Part shown: positions 1 through 10,213 of the stretch, piece after piece
Position numbering within the stretch: position 1 is the stretch's first letter
Layout of the letters: each line of letters begins with the position of its first letter
Assembly (NCBI GenBank): GCA_002786915.1
Contig: PCUV01000103.1
Location: forward strand, 1 to 64,000
Origin: Comamonadaceae bacterium CG12_big_fil_rev_8_21_14_0_65_59_15
GTDB taxonomy: Bacteria; Pseudomonadota; Gammaproteobacteria; Burkholderiales; Burkholderiaceae_C
Length of the DNA stretch: 64,000 nucleotides
Direction: 5' to 3'
Program-made: the position numbers and the translations under genes
The notes under the pieces: generated by a model
The model's database searches: none
Told to the model about the DNA's origin: nothing
What the model saw: the letters and a program-made list of their open reading frames with translations, nothing else

Positions 1-88
1 CACAACAAAATGCTTTCTCGGAATTGGCAACAATGCATCCTATATAAATCAATGACTTACGATAGACAGCGGGGGTCGAAAGCGCTTA

Positions 89-325
89 TTACGCGAAACT
101 TACGTTAAAGTCCGGGTAAGACTTCCAACCCGGCAGGTATTTCCTGAGACTTTGCGCAATTTGAACCCTGCCTCGCCCACCAGCTCGTCGTGTGATAACT
201 CTGATTCGCTGCTTGAAGGTCTCTAGCGCCTTTGGGGCCACGGCGATTTTGACCGTATCGCCTGTCCACCGCCGAAGACAGTAGCCAAGAAATTTCCGAC
301 CAAAGACCGGACTCCATAAGGTTTT
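89..325 (-). pseudogene. Group II intron reverse transcriptase/maturase, C-terminal remnant
   Basis: Read on the minus strand, this 78-codon open stretch contains KFLGYCLRRW, VKIAVAPKALETFK and RKYLPGWKSY. This matches the end of the reverse-transcriptase domain and start of the maturase domain (domain X) of LtrA-like group II intron proteins (FLG...VKI.PK...F...YL.GW). It is bounded upstream by a stop in frame and ends at a TAA soon after the GW motif, so the palm with the YADD motif and the rest of the maturase/endonuclease are missing. It lies directly 3' of a truncated RelE-like toxin on the same strand, as if an intron or its fragment interrupted that gene. It is non-functional as it stands. 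Confidence 0.7.
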
Positions 326-360
326 TTAGACAAGGCAATAGCCGCTTTTATGTCGGCCTG

Positions 361-555
361 CTACACGTAATACATGCGCCAGCCGGGGCCGAAAAATTCG
401 CGCATCTCCCACACACCGTCGACCACCGGCTTGATGTCGCCCAGGTTGCCGAGCGTCGCTTTACGCAGCCGGGTAGCCAATCGGCGTTGCGTCATTCGAT
501 CTTTGATGTCATCTAGCCATGCGGTGAACTCGGGCAGAGGTTTGACAGTAACCAT
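361..555 (-). pseudogene. RelE/HigB-type (Gp49-like) toxin, truncated at its C terminus
   Basis: The 64-residue product begins MVTVKPLPEFTAWLDDIKD and contains GNLGDIKPV and WEMREFFGPGWRMYYV. This is the layout of the short RelE/ParE-superfamily addiction toxins called phage-derived Gp49-like or HigB-like, which usually continue for about 30 more residues past the YY(V/F) strand. Here a TAG follows at once, so the last beta strands are lost. No antitoxin gene follows; the DNA downstream on this strand is the group II intron remnant. It is probably inactive, though a shortened peptide could still be made. Confidence 0.65.
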
Positions 556-784
556 CGGTTTGTTGTATTCGATCGACTACTAATTGACAATTGGAAGTAC
601 TTGGGGTCAGATTCCAATTGATTCATGAACAATCAGGCTTTAACCGTTGGCGTTCATGGACTTACAGCTCTTTGGTCAATAGCAATTTGTGCGTTGACTC
701 GGGCTGAGGTGGGTGGGCGGGAACCATCCGTACAAACCCGCAGTCTAAAATCGCGCCGTTGTTTAACCACCAAGAAAGCCTGTT

Positions 785-1981
785 ATGTCTCTCTTTTCCG
801 CTGTCGAAATGGCCCCGCGCGACCCGATTCTGGGTCTGAACGAACAATTCAACGCCGACACCAACCTCAACAAGGTCAACCTGGGCGTGGGAGTTTACTT
901 TGACGACAACGGCAAACTGCCGTTGCTGCAATGTGTGCTGGCCGCAGAAAAAGCCATGATGGACGCCCCCAAGCCGCACGGTTATTTGCCCATCGACGGC
1001 ATTGCCGCCTACGACGCCGCTGTCAAGGCGCTGGTGTTTGGCACCGACAGCGAACCAGTCAAAAGCGGTCGTATTGCCACCATCCAGGCGCTAGGTGGCA
1101 CGGGCGGGCTGAAGGTGGGCGCAGACTTTTTGAAGCGGCTCAACCCCAACGCCAAGGTGCTGATTTCTGACCCCAGCTGGGAAAACCACCGCGCGCTGTT
1201 CACCAACGCCGGTTTTACCGTGGAAAGCTACCGCTACTATGACGCGCAAACGCGCGATCTGAACTTTTCCGGCATGCTGGCCGACCTGAACGCCGCTGCG
1301 GCGGGCACCGTTGTGGTGTTGCACGCGTGCTGCCACAACCCCACGGGTTACGACATCACTGCCGCGCAGTGGAACGAGGTTATTGCCGCCGTCAAGGCGC
1401 GTGGTTTGGTGCCTTTCCTGGACATGGCCTACCAGGGCTTTGGCCACGGCATTCTTGAGGACGGCACGGTGATTGGCAAGTTTGTGGCCAGCGGCATGGA
1501 CTTTTTTGTGTCCACATCGTTTTCCAAGAGTTTCAGCCTGTATGGCGAGCGGGTCGGCGCACTGTCTGTGTTGTGTGCTACTAAAGATGATGCAGCACGG
1601 GTGCTGAGCCAGCTCAAGATCGTGATCCGCACCAACTACAGCAACCCGCCCACGCACGGCGGCGCCATTGTGGCAGCGGTGCTGGGCACGCCAGCGCTGC
1701 GCGCGCAGTGGGAGAAAGAGCTGGGCGAGATGCGCGTGCGCATCAAGGCCATGCGCCAGAAGCTGGTCGATGGCCTGAAGGCCGCCGGCGTCAAGCAAGA
1801 CATGGGCTTCATCACACGCCAGATCGGCATGTTCAGCTACTCGGGCCTGGCCAAAGACCAGATGGTGCGCCTGCGCAACGAGTTTGGCGTGTATGGCACC
1901 GACACCGGTCGCATGTGCGTGGCTGCGCTCAACAGCAAAAACATCGACTACGTCTGCGCCTGCATTGCCAAGGTGCTTTGA
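785..1981 (+). CDS. Aromatic/aspartate amino acid aminotransferase (class I, AspC/TyrB family)
   Basis: This PLP enzyme moves an amino group between an aspartate- or aromatic-type amino acid and 2-oxoglutarate in the cytoplasm. Its 398 residues match the usual AspC/TyrB length of about 396. The PLP-binding lysine is Lys248 in SFSKSFSLYGERVGAL, and the substrate-carboxylate arginine is Arg376 in TGRMCVAALN. HNPTGYD supplies the conserved Asn-Pro-Thr-Gly turn. The ATG at 785 gives the expected N terminus (SLFSAVEMAPRDPILGL). A strong terminator follows, so it appears monocistronic. Sequence alone does not separate an aspartate from a tyrosine/phenylalanine preference. Confidence 0.93.
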   Translation: MSLFSAVEMAPRDPILGLNEQFNADTNLNKVNLGVGVYFDDNGKLPLLQCVLAAEKAMMDAPKPHGYLPIDGIAAYDAAVKALVFGTDSEPVKSGRIATIQALGGTGGLKVGADFLKRLNPNAKVLISDPSWENHRALFTNAGFTVESYRYYDAQTRDLNFSGMLADLNAAAAGTVVVLHACCHNPTGYDITAAQWNEVIAAVKARGLVPFLDMAYQGFGHGILEDGTVIGKFVASGMDFFVSTSFSKSFSLYGERVGALSVLCATKDDAARVLSQLKIVIRTNYSNPPTHGGAIVAAVLGTPALRAQWEKELGEMRVRIKAMRQKLVDGLKAAGVKQDMGFITRQIGMFSYSGLAKDQMVRLRNEFGVYGTDTGRMCVAALNSKNIDYVCACIAKVL

Positions 1982-2007
1982 CACCTACTTTCAGCCCCCT
2001 GTGACCG

Positions 2008-2036
2008 GCCGCGTCGATCTCGACGCGGCTTTTTTA
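2008..2036 (+). terminator. Rho-independent terminator after the aminotransferase
   Basis: A perfect 10-bp stem (GCCGCGTCGA paired with TCGACGCGGC) is followed by six T residues. It lies 27 bases past the aminotransferase stop codon. Confidence 0.88.
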
Positions 2037-2242
2037 TTATCTGTGCCGCCCACGCCAATCGATCGCAGCAGCGGCATCCTCGCCGTCAAGGGGATCAGCA
2101 GTCAAGGGTGATTTTTGTAAAATTTGTCCTGTTGGTGGCTTGAGGCAAGCGTTCGCGGCAGTGACTCTGTCCGACCGCAATACAAACCCTTTCAAGACCT
2201 GTTATATTGCACTGCAACATTTTTTACAAACAAGGTCCTTCC

Positions 2243-3802
2243 ATGCTCTACAAACTGTACGAAAACCAGCGTTCTTTGATGGAGCCGTTCACCGATCTGG
2301 CGCAATCTGCCGCCAAGCTGTACGCCAACCCGCTGTCGCCCCTAGGCCAGTGGCCTCTGTCGCAACGCATTTCCGCCGGCTACGATTTGTTGCACCGGCT
2401 CGGCAAAGACTACGAAAAGCCTGAATTTGGCCTGCGCACGGTGGATGTGGATGGCATTGAGGTGGCCATTCATGAGCGCATCGAGATCAAAAAACCCTTT
2501 TGTGAGCTGCGCCGCTTCAAGCGCTTTACCGACGACGTGGCCACGCTGACCAAGCTCAAAGACCAGCCCGCCATGCTGATCGTGGCACCCTTGTCAGGGC
2601 ACTACGCCACGCTGCTGCGCGACACCGTCAAGACCATGCTCAAAGACCACAAGGTCTATATCACCGACTGGACCAACGCGCGGCTGGTGCCCTTGTCTGA
2701 AGGCGATTTTTCGCTCGACGACTATGTTAACTATGTGCAAGAGTTCGTTCGCCATGTGCAGGGTCGCTACGGCAATTGCCACGTGATGAGCGTGTGCCAG
2801 CCCACCGTACCGGTGCTGGCTGCGGTGTCGTTGATGGCCAGCCGGGGTGAACCCACGCCGCTAAGCATGGTGATGATGGGTGGCCCGATCGATGCGCGCA
2901 AGTCGCCCACGGCGGTCAACAACCTGGCCATGAACAAGAGCATGGAATGGTTTGAAAACAACGTGATCTACCGCGTGCCAACCCGATTCCCGGGTGCCGG
3001 ACGACGTGTTTACCCGGGCTTTTTGCAGCATTCCGGCTTTGTCGCGATGAACCCCAGCAACCACCTGCGCAGCCATTACGACTACTTTAAAGACCTGGTC
3101 AAGGGCGACCGCTCTAGCGCAGATACGCACCGCAAGTTTTACGACGAATACAACGCCGTGCTGGACATGGACGCGCATTACTACCTTGACACCATCCGCA
3201 CCGTGTTTCAGGACTTCAAGCTGGTCAACGGTACCTGGGATGTGACAGGGTTGGACGGCCAGGTGGAACGCGTGCGTCCACAAGACATCCACACCACGGC
3301 ACTGCTGTCAGTTGAGGGTGAGCTCGACGACATCTCTGGCGCGGGCCAAACAGCGGCGGTGCACACCATTTGTGCTGGCGTGGACAAGTCGATGCAGCAG
3401 CACATCGAGGTAGAAGGCGCAGGCCACTACGGCATTTTTGCCGGCAGGCGGTGGCGCGAGGTGGTGTATCCGCAAGTGAAGGCCTTCATCCTGCGCTATC
3501 AAGCCACGTCAGCCCAGCCCGTGGCCGCAACCCCTGAAACACCCAAGGCCGAGGCAGCGCCGGTCAAGCCAGCGGTGGTGCAGACCGGGCCAGTGAAGGC
3601 CGCATCGACAAAGGCGACGGTGGTGAAGGCGGTGCCGGTGAAGCCAGTGGTGGTGAAGGCAGCGTCGGCAAAACCAGTGACCGCCAAGCCAGCCGCAACC
3701 ACGCCAGTAGTGGCCAAGAAGGCTTTGCTCAGTCCAGCTATTGACAAACCGGCAGCGGCCAAAACAGCCCCGGCCAAGCGCGCCGCCTCCCGCAAAAAAT
3801 GA
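2243..3802 (+). CDS. phaZ: Intracellular poly(3-hydroxybutyrate) depolymerase with a basic Ala/Lys/Pro/Val tail
   Basis: PhaZ hydrolyses PHB on native carbon-storage granules inside the cell. The N terminus [12 protein letters not shown] and the catalytic Cys185 in SVCQPTVPV are typical of the PhaZa1 class, which uses Cys in place of Ser. Asp362 (in GELDDISG) and His395 (in EGAGHYGIF) complete the likely triad. The ATG at 2243 is preferred over one 36 bases upstream because it restores the family N terminus and follows an AAGG. The enzyme core ends near residue 425. It is followed by about 95 residues rich in Ala, Lys, Pro and Val with AKP-like repeats, ending KRAASRKK. That tail is unusual for the family and resembles histone H1-like or PhaF-like DNA-binding tails. 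The stop overlaps the next gene's start (ATGA). Confidence 0.92.
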   Translation: MLYKLYENQRSLMEPFTDLAQSAAKLYANPLSPLGQWPLSQRISAGYDLLHRLGKDYEKPEFGLRTVDVDGIEVAIHERIEIKKPFCELRRFKRFTDDVATLTKLKDQPAMLIVAPLSGHYATLLRDTVKTMLKDHKVYITDWTNARLVPLSEGDFSLDDYVNYVQEFVRHVQGRYGNCHVMSVCQPTVPVLAAVSLMASRGEPTPLSMVMMGGPIDARKSPTAVNNLAMNKSMEWFENNVIYRVPTRFPGAGRRVYPGFLQHSGFVAMNPSNHLRSHYDYFKDLVKGDRSSADTHRKFYDEYNAVLDMDAHYYLDTIRTVFQDFKLVNGTWDVTGLDGQVERVRPQDIHTTALLSVEGELDDISGAGQTAAVHTICAGVDKSMQQHIEVEGAGHYGIFAGRRWREVVYPQVKAFILRYQATSAQPVAATPETPKAEAAPVKPAVVQTGPVKAASTKATVVKAVPVKPVVVKAASAKPVTAKPAATTPVVAKKALLSPAIDKPAAAKTAPAKRAASRKK

Positions 3803-4476
3803 CCGATCTGGCCGCCAAACTGCTGGCGGTCTTGCCGCAGACGCAGTGCACGCGCTGCGGCTACCCGGACTGCGCGGCCTACGCGCAGGCTGTGGCCCAG
3901 GGCGAGGCCAACATCAACCAGTGCCCGCCCGGCGGCCAACAGGGCGTGGTTAGGTTGAGTGCTTTGACGGGCCGCCCCGTCAAACCCTTAAACCCCGACA
4001 ACGGCGCTGAAACACCGCGCCACGTGGTCTGGATCGACGAGGACTGGTGCATTGGCTGCACGCTGTGCATCAAAGCCTGCCCGGTCGATGCCATCGTGGG
4101 CAGCAACAAGCTCATGCACACCGTGATCGAGCCTTACTGCACCGGTTGCGACCTGTGTTTGCCGGTGTGCCCCGTGGATTGCATCAAGCTTGAAGACGTC
4201 AGCGGCAGCGCCACCGGCTGGGATGCCTGGTCAGCCGAGCTGGCCGAGCAAGCCCGCGGGCGTTATGAATTTCATAGCTGGCGAGTCATGCGTGAAGAGG
4301 TTGAGCACGCCAAAAGACTTGAAGAAAAAGCCAGGCTCAAACTGTCTGACCTGGCGACCCATTCGCAGCACACCGACCCAGCGGTGCTAGACCAAAAGCG
4401 CGCGGTGATCGAAGCCGCGCTGGCGCGCGCACGCGCCAAGCGTGAAGCGGACACCCAAGACACCCACGCGCGCTGA
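3799..4476 (+). CDS. Solitary RnfB-like ferredoxin with an N-terminal Fe-S (4Fe-4S) domain
   Basis: This is a predicted electron-carrier protein. Residues 13-45 hold the Fe-S domain of RnfB/CooF-like proteins ([11 protein letters not shown] ... QCPPGG). Residues about 75-130 hold two ferredoxin motifs ([12 protein letters not shown] and [12 protein letters not shown]) for two 4Fe-4S clusters. The rest is a charged helical tail rich in Lys, Glu and Arg. The N-terminal membrane anchor of true RnfB is absent and no other rnf genes are nearby, so it is probably a soluble electron-transport protein, as often annotated RnfB in betaproteobacteria. Its ATG overlaps the phaZ stop by four bases, which suggests translational coupling. 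Its redox partner is unknown. Confidence 0.85.
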   Translation: MTDLAAKLLAVLPQTQCTRCGYPDCAAYAQAVAQGEANINQCPPGGQQGVVRLSALTGRPVKPLNPDNGAETPRHVVWIDEDWCIGCTLCIKACPVDAIVGSNKLMHTVIEPYCTGCDLCLPVCPVDCIKLEDVSGSATGWDAWSAELAEQARGRYEFHSWRVMREEVEHAKRLEEKARLKLSDLATHSQHTDPAVLDQKRAVIEAALARARAKREADTQDTHAR

Positions 4477-4509
4477 GTCAGACAAGTCGTAAAGGGTGAA
4501 CCCTGCCTT

Positions 4510-4625
4510 GCACCCTCCCCCGCTGGGGGATGGATGGGGTGTGGGCTGACTGGGCTGGCGTGCAAATAGCGCTCAAGCACAACGGCACGCCCCCATCCCA
4601 ACCTTCCCCCAGAGGGGGAAGGAGT
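4510..4625. repeat. Hairpin-rich inverted-repeat element (REP/MITE-like)
   Basis: Two C-rich/G-rich hairpins face each other: TCCCCCGCTGGGGGA near 4516-4530 and CCTTCCCCCAGAGGGGGAAG ending near 4621. The outer segments (GGATGGGGTGTG and CACGCCCCCATCC) are also roughly complementary, so the whole element can fold back on itself. It lies between the convergent RnfB-like and epimerase genes and may also help terminate both. Confidence 0.55.
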
Positions 4626-4638
4626 GGGCCAACGCGAC

Positions 4639-5127
4639 CTAAGCCGCCAGCCGGGCAAACGCTACAACCACCGCAGGTGGCGCTTGCACCATTTCGATCA
4701 ACACACCCTCACCCGCAATCGGAAATTCGTCGCTGGCTTTGGGGTGCAAAAAGCAGATGTCAAAGCCTGCCGCGCCCTTGCGGATGCCGCCGGGCGCAAA
4801 CCGCACGCCGTTGGCCGTGAGCCATTCAACCGCTTTGGGCAGGTCGTCGATCCACAGCCCCACGTGGTTCAGCGGCGTGGCGTGCACGGCGGGCTTTTTG
4901 TCGGGGTCAATGGGCTGCATCAAGTCCACCTCCACCTTGAACGGCCCGGTGCCCATGGCGCAGATGTCTTCATCGACGTTCTCACGCTCGCTCTGAAACG
5001 TGCCGGTGACCTGCAAGCCCAGCATGTCCACCCACAGCTTTTGCAGCCGCGTCTTGCTGGGCCCACCAATGGCGATCTGCTGGATGCCCAGCACCTTGAA
5101 CGGGCGGTTGGCTGTGCTGGCGCTCAT
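4639..5127 (-). CDS. Methylmalonyl-CoA epimerase-like VOC-superfamily protein
   Basis: It is predicted to interconvert (S)- and (R)-methylmalonyl-CoA between the propionyl-CoA carboxylase and the mutase. The 162 residues have the paired beta-alpha-beta-beta-beta modules of glyoxalase/VOC proteins. QQIAIGG starts the first module, with [11 protein letters not shown] after it, and [18 protein letters not shown] starts the second; the end has GVLIEMVQ. A metal-binding His is likely in LNHVGL and a Glu in LIEM. The gene overlaps the pccA stop (ATGA) and is last in the methylmalonyl-CoA operon, which supports the epimerase call. A different VOC activity cannot be excluded. Confidence 0.8.
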   Translation of the reverse strand: MSASTANRPFKVLGIQQIAIGGPSKTRLQKLWVDMLGLQVTGTFQSERENVDEDICAMGTGPFKVEVDLMQPIDPDKKPAVHATPLNHVGLWIDDLPKAVEWLTANGVRFAPGGIRKGAAGFDICFLHPKASDEFPIAGEGVLIEMVQAPPAVVVAFARLAA

Positions 5128-7172
5128 GCAAACTCCACAATCGGCTGGTCCACCGTGAGGCTCTCGCCCTTGGTTGCCAGCACCTTGCCTACCACCCCGT
5201 CAGCAGCGGCAAACAGCACGTTTTCCATCTTCATGGCTTCAATCACGGCCACGCGCTCACCCGCTTGCACTTTTTGGCCCACCTGCACCGCCACATCTAC
5301 CAGCAGGCCCGGCATGGGCGAGAGCACGTAGCGGCTCATGTCCGGCGGGGCCTTGAACGGCATCAACTGATGCAACTGCGCCATGCGCGGCGACACCACC
5401 ATCACATCGAGCCGCGTGCCGTTGTGCTGCACACGCAGCGCCAGCGGGTTCTTGGGCGTGCCCCGCTCGACCTGCGCGGTAAACGGCTGGCCGTTGCAGG
5501 TGCCGGTAATCACGATGTCGTTGAGCCGCGAATCGCTCTTGATCTCATAGCTGCTGGCACCCATCCTGACTCGGGCCGTGCCGGTTTCGCCGGTAAATTC
5601 ATCGACATGCACCTCGGTGTAGGCGTTGCTGCCTTCGGCGCCCAAGGTGATCACCACGTAGTCGCTGCCCACGTTGACACCGTAGCCCGGCAACTGGCCG
5701 CTTAAGCCTGCGGCGCGCTCGCGCGACTTACGCCGCACAAAGGCGGCCAACGCCAGCATGAAATGCGGGTCTTCGTGCGGTACGTCTTCAGCCTTGAAGC
5801 CGTGGGCGTAGTGCTCGGCAATAAAGCCCGTGTTGAACTGGCCCGACACAAATTTGGGGTGCGCCAGCAAAGCGGCCTGAAACGGAATACTGCTGCTGAT
5901 GCCACGAATGACAAAACCGTTGAGCGCCTCGCGCATCTTGGCAATGGCATCGTTGCGATCGACACCATGCACGATCAGCTTGGCGATCATCGAGTCGTAA
6001 TACATGGGGATTTCGCCACCGTCCTGCACGCCGGTATCCACGCGCACGCCCAGCCAGCGACTGGTGTCGGCCTGCGCCATGGTTTGCGGCGGCGGCGCAA
6101 AGCGCACCAAGCGGCCGGTACTGGGCAAAAAGTTGCGAAACGGGTCTTCGGCGTTGATGCGGCATTCCATGGCCCAGCCGTTGCGTTTGACGTCGGCTTG
6201 CGTGAGCGGCAGCTTTTCACCCGCGGCCACGCGGATCATCAGCTCCACCAGGTCCAGCCCGGTGATGCATTCGGTGACCGGGTGTTCCACCTGTAGGCGG
6301 GTGTTCATTTCCAGAAAGTAAAAGTCCTGGTCCTTGCCCACCACAAACTCCACCGTGCCCGCGCTCTGGTACTTGACCGCCTTGGCCAGCGCCACCGCCT
6401 GCTCACCCATGGCTTTGCGCGTGGCTTCGCTGATGAACGGGCTGGGGGCTTCTTCAATGACCTTCTGGTGGCGGCGCTGGATGGAGCATTCGCGCTCGTT
6501 CAGGTACACCACATTGCCAAAGCTGTCGCCGATGAGCTGGATTTCGATATGGCGCGGTTCCTGTACGTATTTTTCAACGAACACGCGGTCGTCGCCAAAG
6601 GCGCTGCGCGCTTCGTTCTTGCAACTGCTGAAGCCTTCAAACGCTTCCTTGTCGTTGAACGCCACGCGCAAGCCCTTGCCGCCACCACCCGCGCTGGCCT
6701 TGATCATGACCGGGTATCCGATGCCTTGGGCAATCTTGACGGCCTCATCTGCGGATTCGATGGCGCTGTTGACCCCCGGGATGCAATTGACACCGGCCGC
6801 ACCGGCGAGTTTTTTGGATTCGATCTTGTCACCCATGGCCGCCATGGAATAGTGTTTGGGGCCGATGAAGACGATGCCCTCTTCTTCCACGCGTTTGGCA
6901 AAGGCGGCGTTTTCGCTCAAAAAGCCGTAGCCAGGGTGGATAGCCTCGGCGCCCGTCTGCTTGGCAGCAGCAATGATCTTGTCGGCCACCAGATAGCTCT
7001 CGCGGCTGGGCGGCGCGCCAATGCACACGGCCTCGTCGGCCAGCAGCACAAAACGCGCGTCCTTGTCCGCCTCCGAGTAAACCGCCACGGTGGCGATGCC
7101 CATTTTTTTGGCCGTGGTGATAACGCGGCAGGCGATTTCGCCACGGTTAGCAATCAATATTTTCTTGAACAT
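5124..7172 (-). CDS. pccA: Propionyl-CoA carboxylase alpha subunit (biotin carboxylase + biotin carrier)
   Basis: The alpha subunit carboxylates its own biotin with ATP and bicarbonate and passes the CO2 to PccB. The N-terminal biotin carboxylase domain (about 1-450) starts [17 protein letters not shown]. It has the glycine-rich ATP loop [12 protein letters not shown] and the signature [15 protein letters not shown] middle PCC-type BT domain follows, and the last 70 residues are a biotinyl domain with EAMKMEN, whose Lys648 should carry biotin. At 682 residues the length is normal for acyl-CoA carboxylase alpha chains. It lies 25 bases after pccB and overlaps the epimerase gene. Related acyl-CoA carboxylases are an alternative, but MeaB and mutase nearby favour propionyl-CoA. 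Confidence 0.95.
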   Translation of the reverse strand: MFKKILIANRGEIACRVITTAKKMGIATVAVYSEADKDARFVLLADEAVCIGAPPSRESYLVADKIIAAAKQTGAEAIHPGYGFLSENAAFAKRVEEEGIVFIGPKHYSMAAMGDKIESKKLAGAAGVNCIPGVNSAIESADEAVKIAQGIGYPVMIKASAGGGGKGLRVAFNDKEAFEGFSSCKNEARSAFGDDRVFVEKYVQEPRHIEIQLIGDSFGNVVYLNERECSIQRRHQKVIEEAPSPFISEATRKAMGEQAVALAKAVKYQSAGTVEFVVGKDQDFYFLEMNTRLQVEHPVTECITGLDLVELMIRVAAGEKLPLTQADVKRNGWAMECRINAEDPFRNFLPSTGRLVRFAPPPQTMAQADTSRWLGVRVDTGVQDGGEIPMYYDSMIAKLIVHGVDRNDAIAKMREALNGFVIRGISSSIPFQAALLAHPKFVSGQFNTGFIAEHYAHGFKAEDVPHEDPHFMLALAAFVRRKSRERAAGLSGQLPGYGVNVGSDYVVITLGAEGSNAYTEVHVDEFTGETGTARVRMGASSYEIKSDSRLNDIVITGTCNGQPFTAQVERGTPKNPLALRVQHNGTRLDVMVVSPRMAQLHQLMPFKAPPDMSRYVLSPMPGLLVDVAVQVGQKVQAGERVAVIEAMKMENVLFAAADGVVGKVLATKGESLTVDQPIVEFA

Positions 7173-7197
7173 GTTGGCTCCTATTCGGAAATCGGTT

Positions 7198-8730
7198 TCA
7201 CAAGGGGATGTTGTCGTGTTTGCGCCATGGGTTATCCAATTTCTTGTCTTTCAGCATGACCAGGCTGCGGCAGATGCGTTTGCGCGTCTCGGACGGCAGG
7301 ATCACATCGTCGATAAAGCCGCGGCTGCCCGCCACAAACGGGTTGGCAAAACGCGCTTTGTATTCGGCCTCTTTGGCGGCTAACTTGGCCGGGTCGCCCT
7401 TGTCTTCGCGGAAGATGATTTCCACCGCGCCCTTGGCGCCCATGACGGCGATTTCTGCGTTGGGCCAGGCCAGATTGACGTCACCACGCAGGTGTTTGGA
7501 ACTCATCACGTCGTAGGCGCCACCATAGGCCTTGCGCGTGATCACCGTGATTTTGGGTACCGTGCATTCGGCAAACGCAAACAGCAACTTGGCGCCGTGC
7601 TTGATGATGCCGCCATACTCTTGCGCCGTTCCAGGCATGAAGCCGGGCACATCGACAAAGGTGATGACCGGGATGTTGAAGGCATCACAAAAGCGCACAA
7701 AGCGCGCCGCCTTGACGCTACTTTTGATGTCCAGGCAACCCGCCAGCACCAGCGGCTGGTTGGCCACAATGCCCACCGTTTGACCGTCCATGCGCGCAAA
7801 ACCGATCAGGATGTTTTTGGCGTACTCGGGTTGCAGTTCAAAAAAGTCGCCGTCATCGACCGTCTTGAGGATTAGCTCCTTCATATCGTACGGTTTGTTC
7901 GGGTTGTCAGGCACCAGCGTGTTCAGGCTCAGGTCAGCCCGGCTGCTGGGGTCGCCGCTGAGGCGCACCGGGGCTTGTTCGCGGTTGTTCAGCGGCAGAT
8001 AGTTGTACAGGCGGCGCATCATCAGCAGCGCTTCGACGTCGTTTTCAAACGCCATGTCGGCCACGCCGCTTTTGGTGTTGTGCGTGACTGCACCACCAAG
8101 TTCTTCGGCGCTCACCTCTTCGTGAGTGACGGTTTTCACCACTTCGGGACCGGTGACAAACATGTAGCTGCTGTCCTTGACCATGAAAATGAAGTCGGTC
8201 ATGGCCGGGCTGTACACCGCGCCACCCGCGCACGGGCCCATGATCATGCTGATTTGCGGCACCACGCCGCTGGCCATCACGTTGCGCTGGAACACGTCGG
8301 CATAGCCGCCCAAAGATGCAACGCCCTCTTGAATACGCGCGCCGCCCGAGTCGTTCAAGCCGATCACCGGCGCGCCGACCTTCATGGCCTGATCCATCAC
8401 CTTGCAGATTTTTTCGGCGTGCGCTTCGGAAAGCGCTCCACCAAACACGGTGAAATCCTGGCTAAAGACAAACACCAGGCGGCCGTTGATCATGCCGTAG
8501 CCGGTGACTACGCCGTCGCCGGGGATTTTGTTGTCTTGCATGCCAAAGTCTGAACAGCGATGCTCCATGAACATGTCCCACTCTTCAAACGTGCCTTCGT
8601 CGAGCAACACGTCAAGCCGCTCGCGAGCCGTTAATTTTCCCTTGCGGTGCTGCGCGTCAATGCGCTTCTGGCCGCCGCCCAAGCGGGCGAGTTGACGCTT
8701 TTTCTCTAATTGTTTCAGGATGTCGTGCAT
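7198..8730 (-). CDS. pccB: Propionyl-CoA carboxylase beta subunit (carboxyltransferase)
   Basis: PccB transfers the carboxyl group from biotin to propionyl-CoA, giving (S)-methylmalonyl-CoA. The 510 residues match the family. The N-terminal carboxyltransferase half includes [50 protein letters not shown] and the oxyanion-loop region [14 protein letters not shown]. The C-terminal half includes [21 protein letters not shown] and the second oxyanion loop [11 protein letters not shown]. The product ends in the usual WRKHDNIPL. It is co-directional with meaB upstream and pccA downstream, so the three are probably one transcript. Confidence 0.96.
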   Translation of the reverse strand: MHDILKQLEKKRQLARLGGGQKRIDAQHRKGKLTARERLDVLLDEGTFEEWDMFMEHRCSDFGMQDNKIPGDGVVTGYGMINGRLVFVFSQDFTVFGGALSEAHAEKICKVMDQAMKVGAPVIGLNDSGGARIQEGVASLGGYADVFQRNVMASGVVPQISMIMGPCAGGAVYSPAMTDFIFMVKDSSYMFVTGPEVVKTVTHEEVSAEELGGAVTHNTKSGVADMAFENDVEALLMMRRLYNYLPLNNREQAPVRLSGDPSSRADLSLNTLVPDNPNKPYDMKELILKTVDDGDFFELQPEYAKNILIGFARMDGQTVGIVANQPLVLAGCLDIKSSVKAARFVRFCDAFNIPVITFVDVPGFMPGTAQEYGGIIKHGAKLLFAFAECTVPKITVITRKAYGGAYDVMSSKHLRGDVNLAWPNAEIAVMGAKGAVEIIFREDKGDPAKLAAKEAEYKARFANPFVAGSRGFIDDVILPSETRKRICRSLVMLKDKKLDNPWRKHDNIPL

Positions 8731-8775
8731 GATGAATGTCTTTCTCGGGTCGTATAAAAAGTTGAAAAATGATAT

Positions 8776-8800
8776 GAAATAAATAGCTGCTCGCGCTTAA
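8776..8800. repeat. Partial copy of a dispersed short repeat (AAATAGCTGCTCGCGCTTA)
   Basis: This stretch carries one half of a short sequence pattern (AGCTGCT-GCGCTTA) seen again near 10621, 28091, 35434 and 36372. It overlaps the last codons and stop of meaB. Confidence 0.4.
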
Positions 8801-9807
8801 TTCACCTGGGCTGCAAGCATATTTCTTGCTGCAGTGGAGGCCGCCAACCGGCCCGCGATCACGTCATCGGTCAGCTTGGGCAACAGCGCCTGCACGGCAG
8901 GATGCTGTGCAAACGCCTGCTTCAGCCCGGCGTCAATGCGCTCCCACATCCACGCCAGTGACTGATTCTGGCGACGTTGTTCAAACTTGCCGTTGGCGGT
9001 TTGCAGCGCCTTGAATTCGAGTACCTTGGCCCAGAATGTGTCGACACCTTGCCCGTGCAAGGCACTGAGCTGGATCACTTGCGGATGCCAAATGCTTTCG
9101 TTATGGTGCGCGTGCTCGGGGTTACCGTGCAGCCCCAGCAAGCGCAGTGACGAGCTTAGTTGCGCCTGCGCCCGCGTGGCTGCATTGGCGTCCAGATCAG
9201 CCTTGTTGATAAGCACCAGGTCGGCCAGCTCCATCACACCTTTCTTGATGGCCTGTAGCTCGTCGCCAGCGTTGGGTAACTGCATCAAGACAAACATGTC
9301 GGTCATGTTGGCTACCGCTGTCTCGGATTGCCCCACGCCCACGGTTTCAACGATGACGATGTCGTAACCAGCGGCTTCGCACACCAGCATGGCCTCGCGC
9401 GTTTTCTCGGCCACGCCACCCAAATTGCCGCTGCTGGGGCTGGGGCGGATGTAGGCTTTTTCATGCACGGAGAGCAATTCCATGCGCGTCTTGTCGCCCA
9501 GAATCGACCCGCCCGAAACACTGCTGGACGGGTCCACCGCCAGCACCGCCACCCGATGGCCCTGGCCAATCAGGTACAGGCCCAGCGCTTCAATAAAGGT
9601 CGATTTGCCCACCCCTGGTACGCCGCTGATGCCCAAGCGAAAAGATTGCCCCGTATGCGGCAACAGCGCAGTGAGCAACGCATCAGCCTGCGCGCGGTGA
9701 TCGGCACGGGTGGACTCCAGCAGCGTGATGGCCTTGGCCATGGCACGGCGCTGGGCCGGGGGGGCGCCGTTCAGCAATGCGTCAAGCATGTGTGGCACCT
9801 CATTCAC
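8797..9807 (-). CDS. meaB: Methylmalonyl-CoA mutase-associated GTPase (G3E family chaperone)
   Basis: MeaB is a G3E-family GTPase that gates cobalamin loading and protects methylmalonyl-CoA mutase from inactivation. The P-loop GVPGVGKST is at residues 62-70. [19 protein letters not shown] (switch region) and [10 protein letters not shown] are signatures of the MeaB/ArgK branch, and NKADLD is the guanine-specificity motif. The length of 336 is typical. The ATG at 9807 overlaps the preceding PIN-toxin stop by four bases. An internal ATG at 9789 (MLDALLNG) is a plausible alternative start. It is separated from the mutase gene by two toxin-antitoxin modules. Confidence 0.94.
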   Translation of the reverse strand: MNEVPHMLDALLNGAPPAQRRAMAKAITLLESTRADHRAQADALLTALLPHTGQSFRLGISGVPGVGKSTFIEALGLYLIGQGHRVAVLAVDPSSSVSGGSILGDKTRMELLSVHEKAYIRPSPSSGNLGGVAEKTREAMLVCEAAGYDIVIVETVGVGQSETAVANMTDMFVLMQLPNAGDELQAIKKGVMELADLVLINKADLDANAATRAQAQLSSSLRLLGLHGNPEHAHHNESIWHPQVIQLSALHGQGVDTFWAKVLEFKALQTANGKFEQRRQNQSLAWMWERIDAGLKQAFAQHPAVQALLPKLTDDVIAGRLAASTAARNMLAAQVN

Positions 9808-10205
9808 ACCCAGTTCTCCAATTGCAAACCCGCCACACGCTCAAATTCACGGGTGTTATTGGTCACCAGCGTCAAACCCAACGACTGAGTGTGTGCCGCG
9901 ATCAGCAAATCCATCTCGCCAATGGGCGTTCCTGCCTGCTTGAGTTTTTGCCGAAGTTCGCCATAAATCCAGATGGCATCAGCCGACCAGGGCTGCACCA
10001 CGACGGCGGCCAGGAATCGCTTCAATGCAGATTGATTCTTTTCTTGATACTCTGGCGCACTTCGCGCTACGCCAAACGCCAGTTCTGCAGCGACGATAGC
10101 GCTCACGCATAAACCGTCTTGCCGAGCCTGTTGCATGCACCGCAACACGCCCGGGTGATGCTTCATGGCGTAGATGCAGATGTTGGTGTCGAGCAAGTAG
10201 CGCAT
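9804..10205 (-). CDS. vapC: VapC-type PIN-domain ribonuclease toxin
   Basis: VapC toxins are metal-dependent ribonucleases that cut specific RNAs (often initiator tRNA or 23S rRNA) when freed from VapB. The 133-residue product starts [15 protein letters not shown], with the first catalytic Asp at position 6. It has a conserved Glu in VAAELAFGV and the third acidic residue in [10 protein letters not shown], and ends with the usual LVTNNTREF. The ATG at 10205 is preferred over an upstream start, which would overlap vapB and lengthen the family N terminus. It follows its antitoxin gene by eight bases and overlaps meaB by four, so it is wired into the methylmalonyl-CoA operon. Confidence 0.92.
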   Translation of the reverse strand: MRYLLDTNICIYAMKHHPGVLRCMQQARQDGLCVSAIVAAELAFGVARSAPEYQEKNQSALKRFLAAVVVQPWSADAIWIYGELRQKLKQAGTPIGEMDLLIAAHTQSLGLTLVTNNTREFERVAGLQLENWV

Positions 10206-10213
10206 GGTCAAGC

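Noticed and set aside
105..338. A 77-codon minus-strand frame
   Set aside because: The neighbouring frame encodes the group II intron protein remnant; this frame has no recognisable features.
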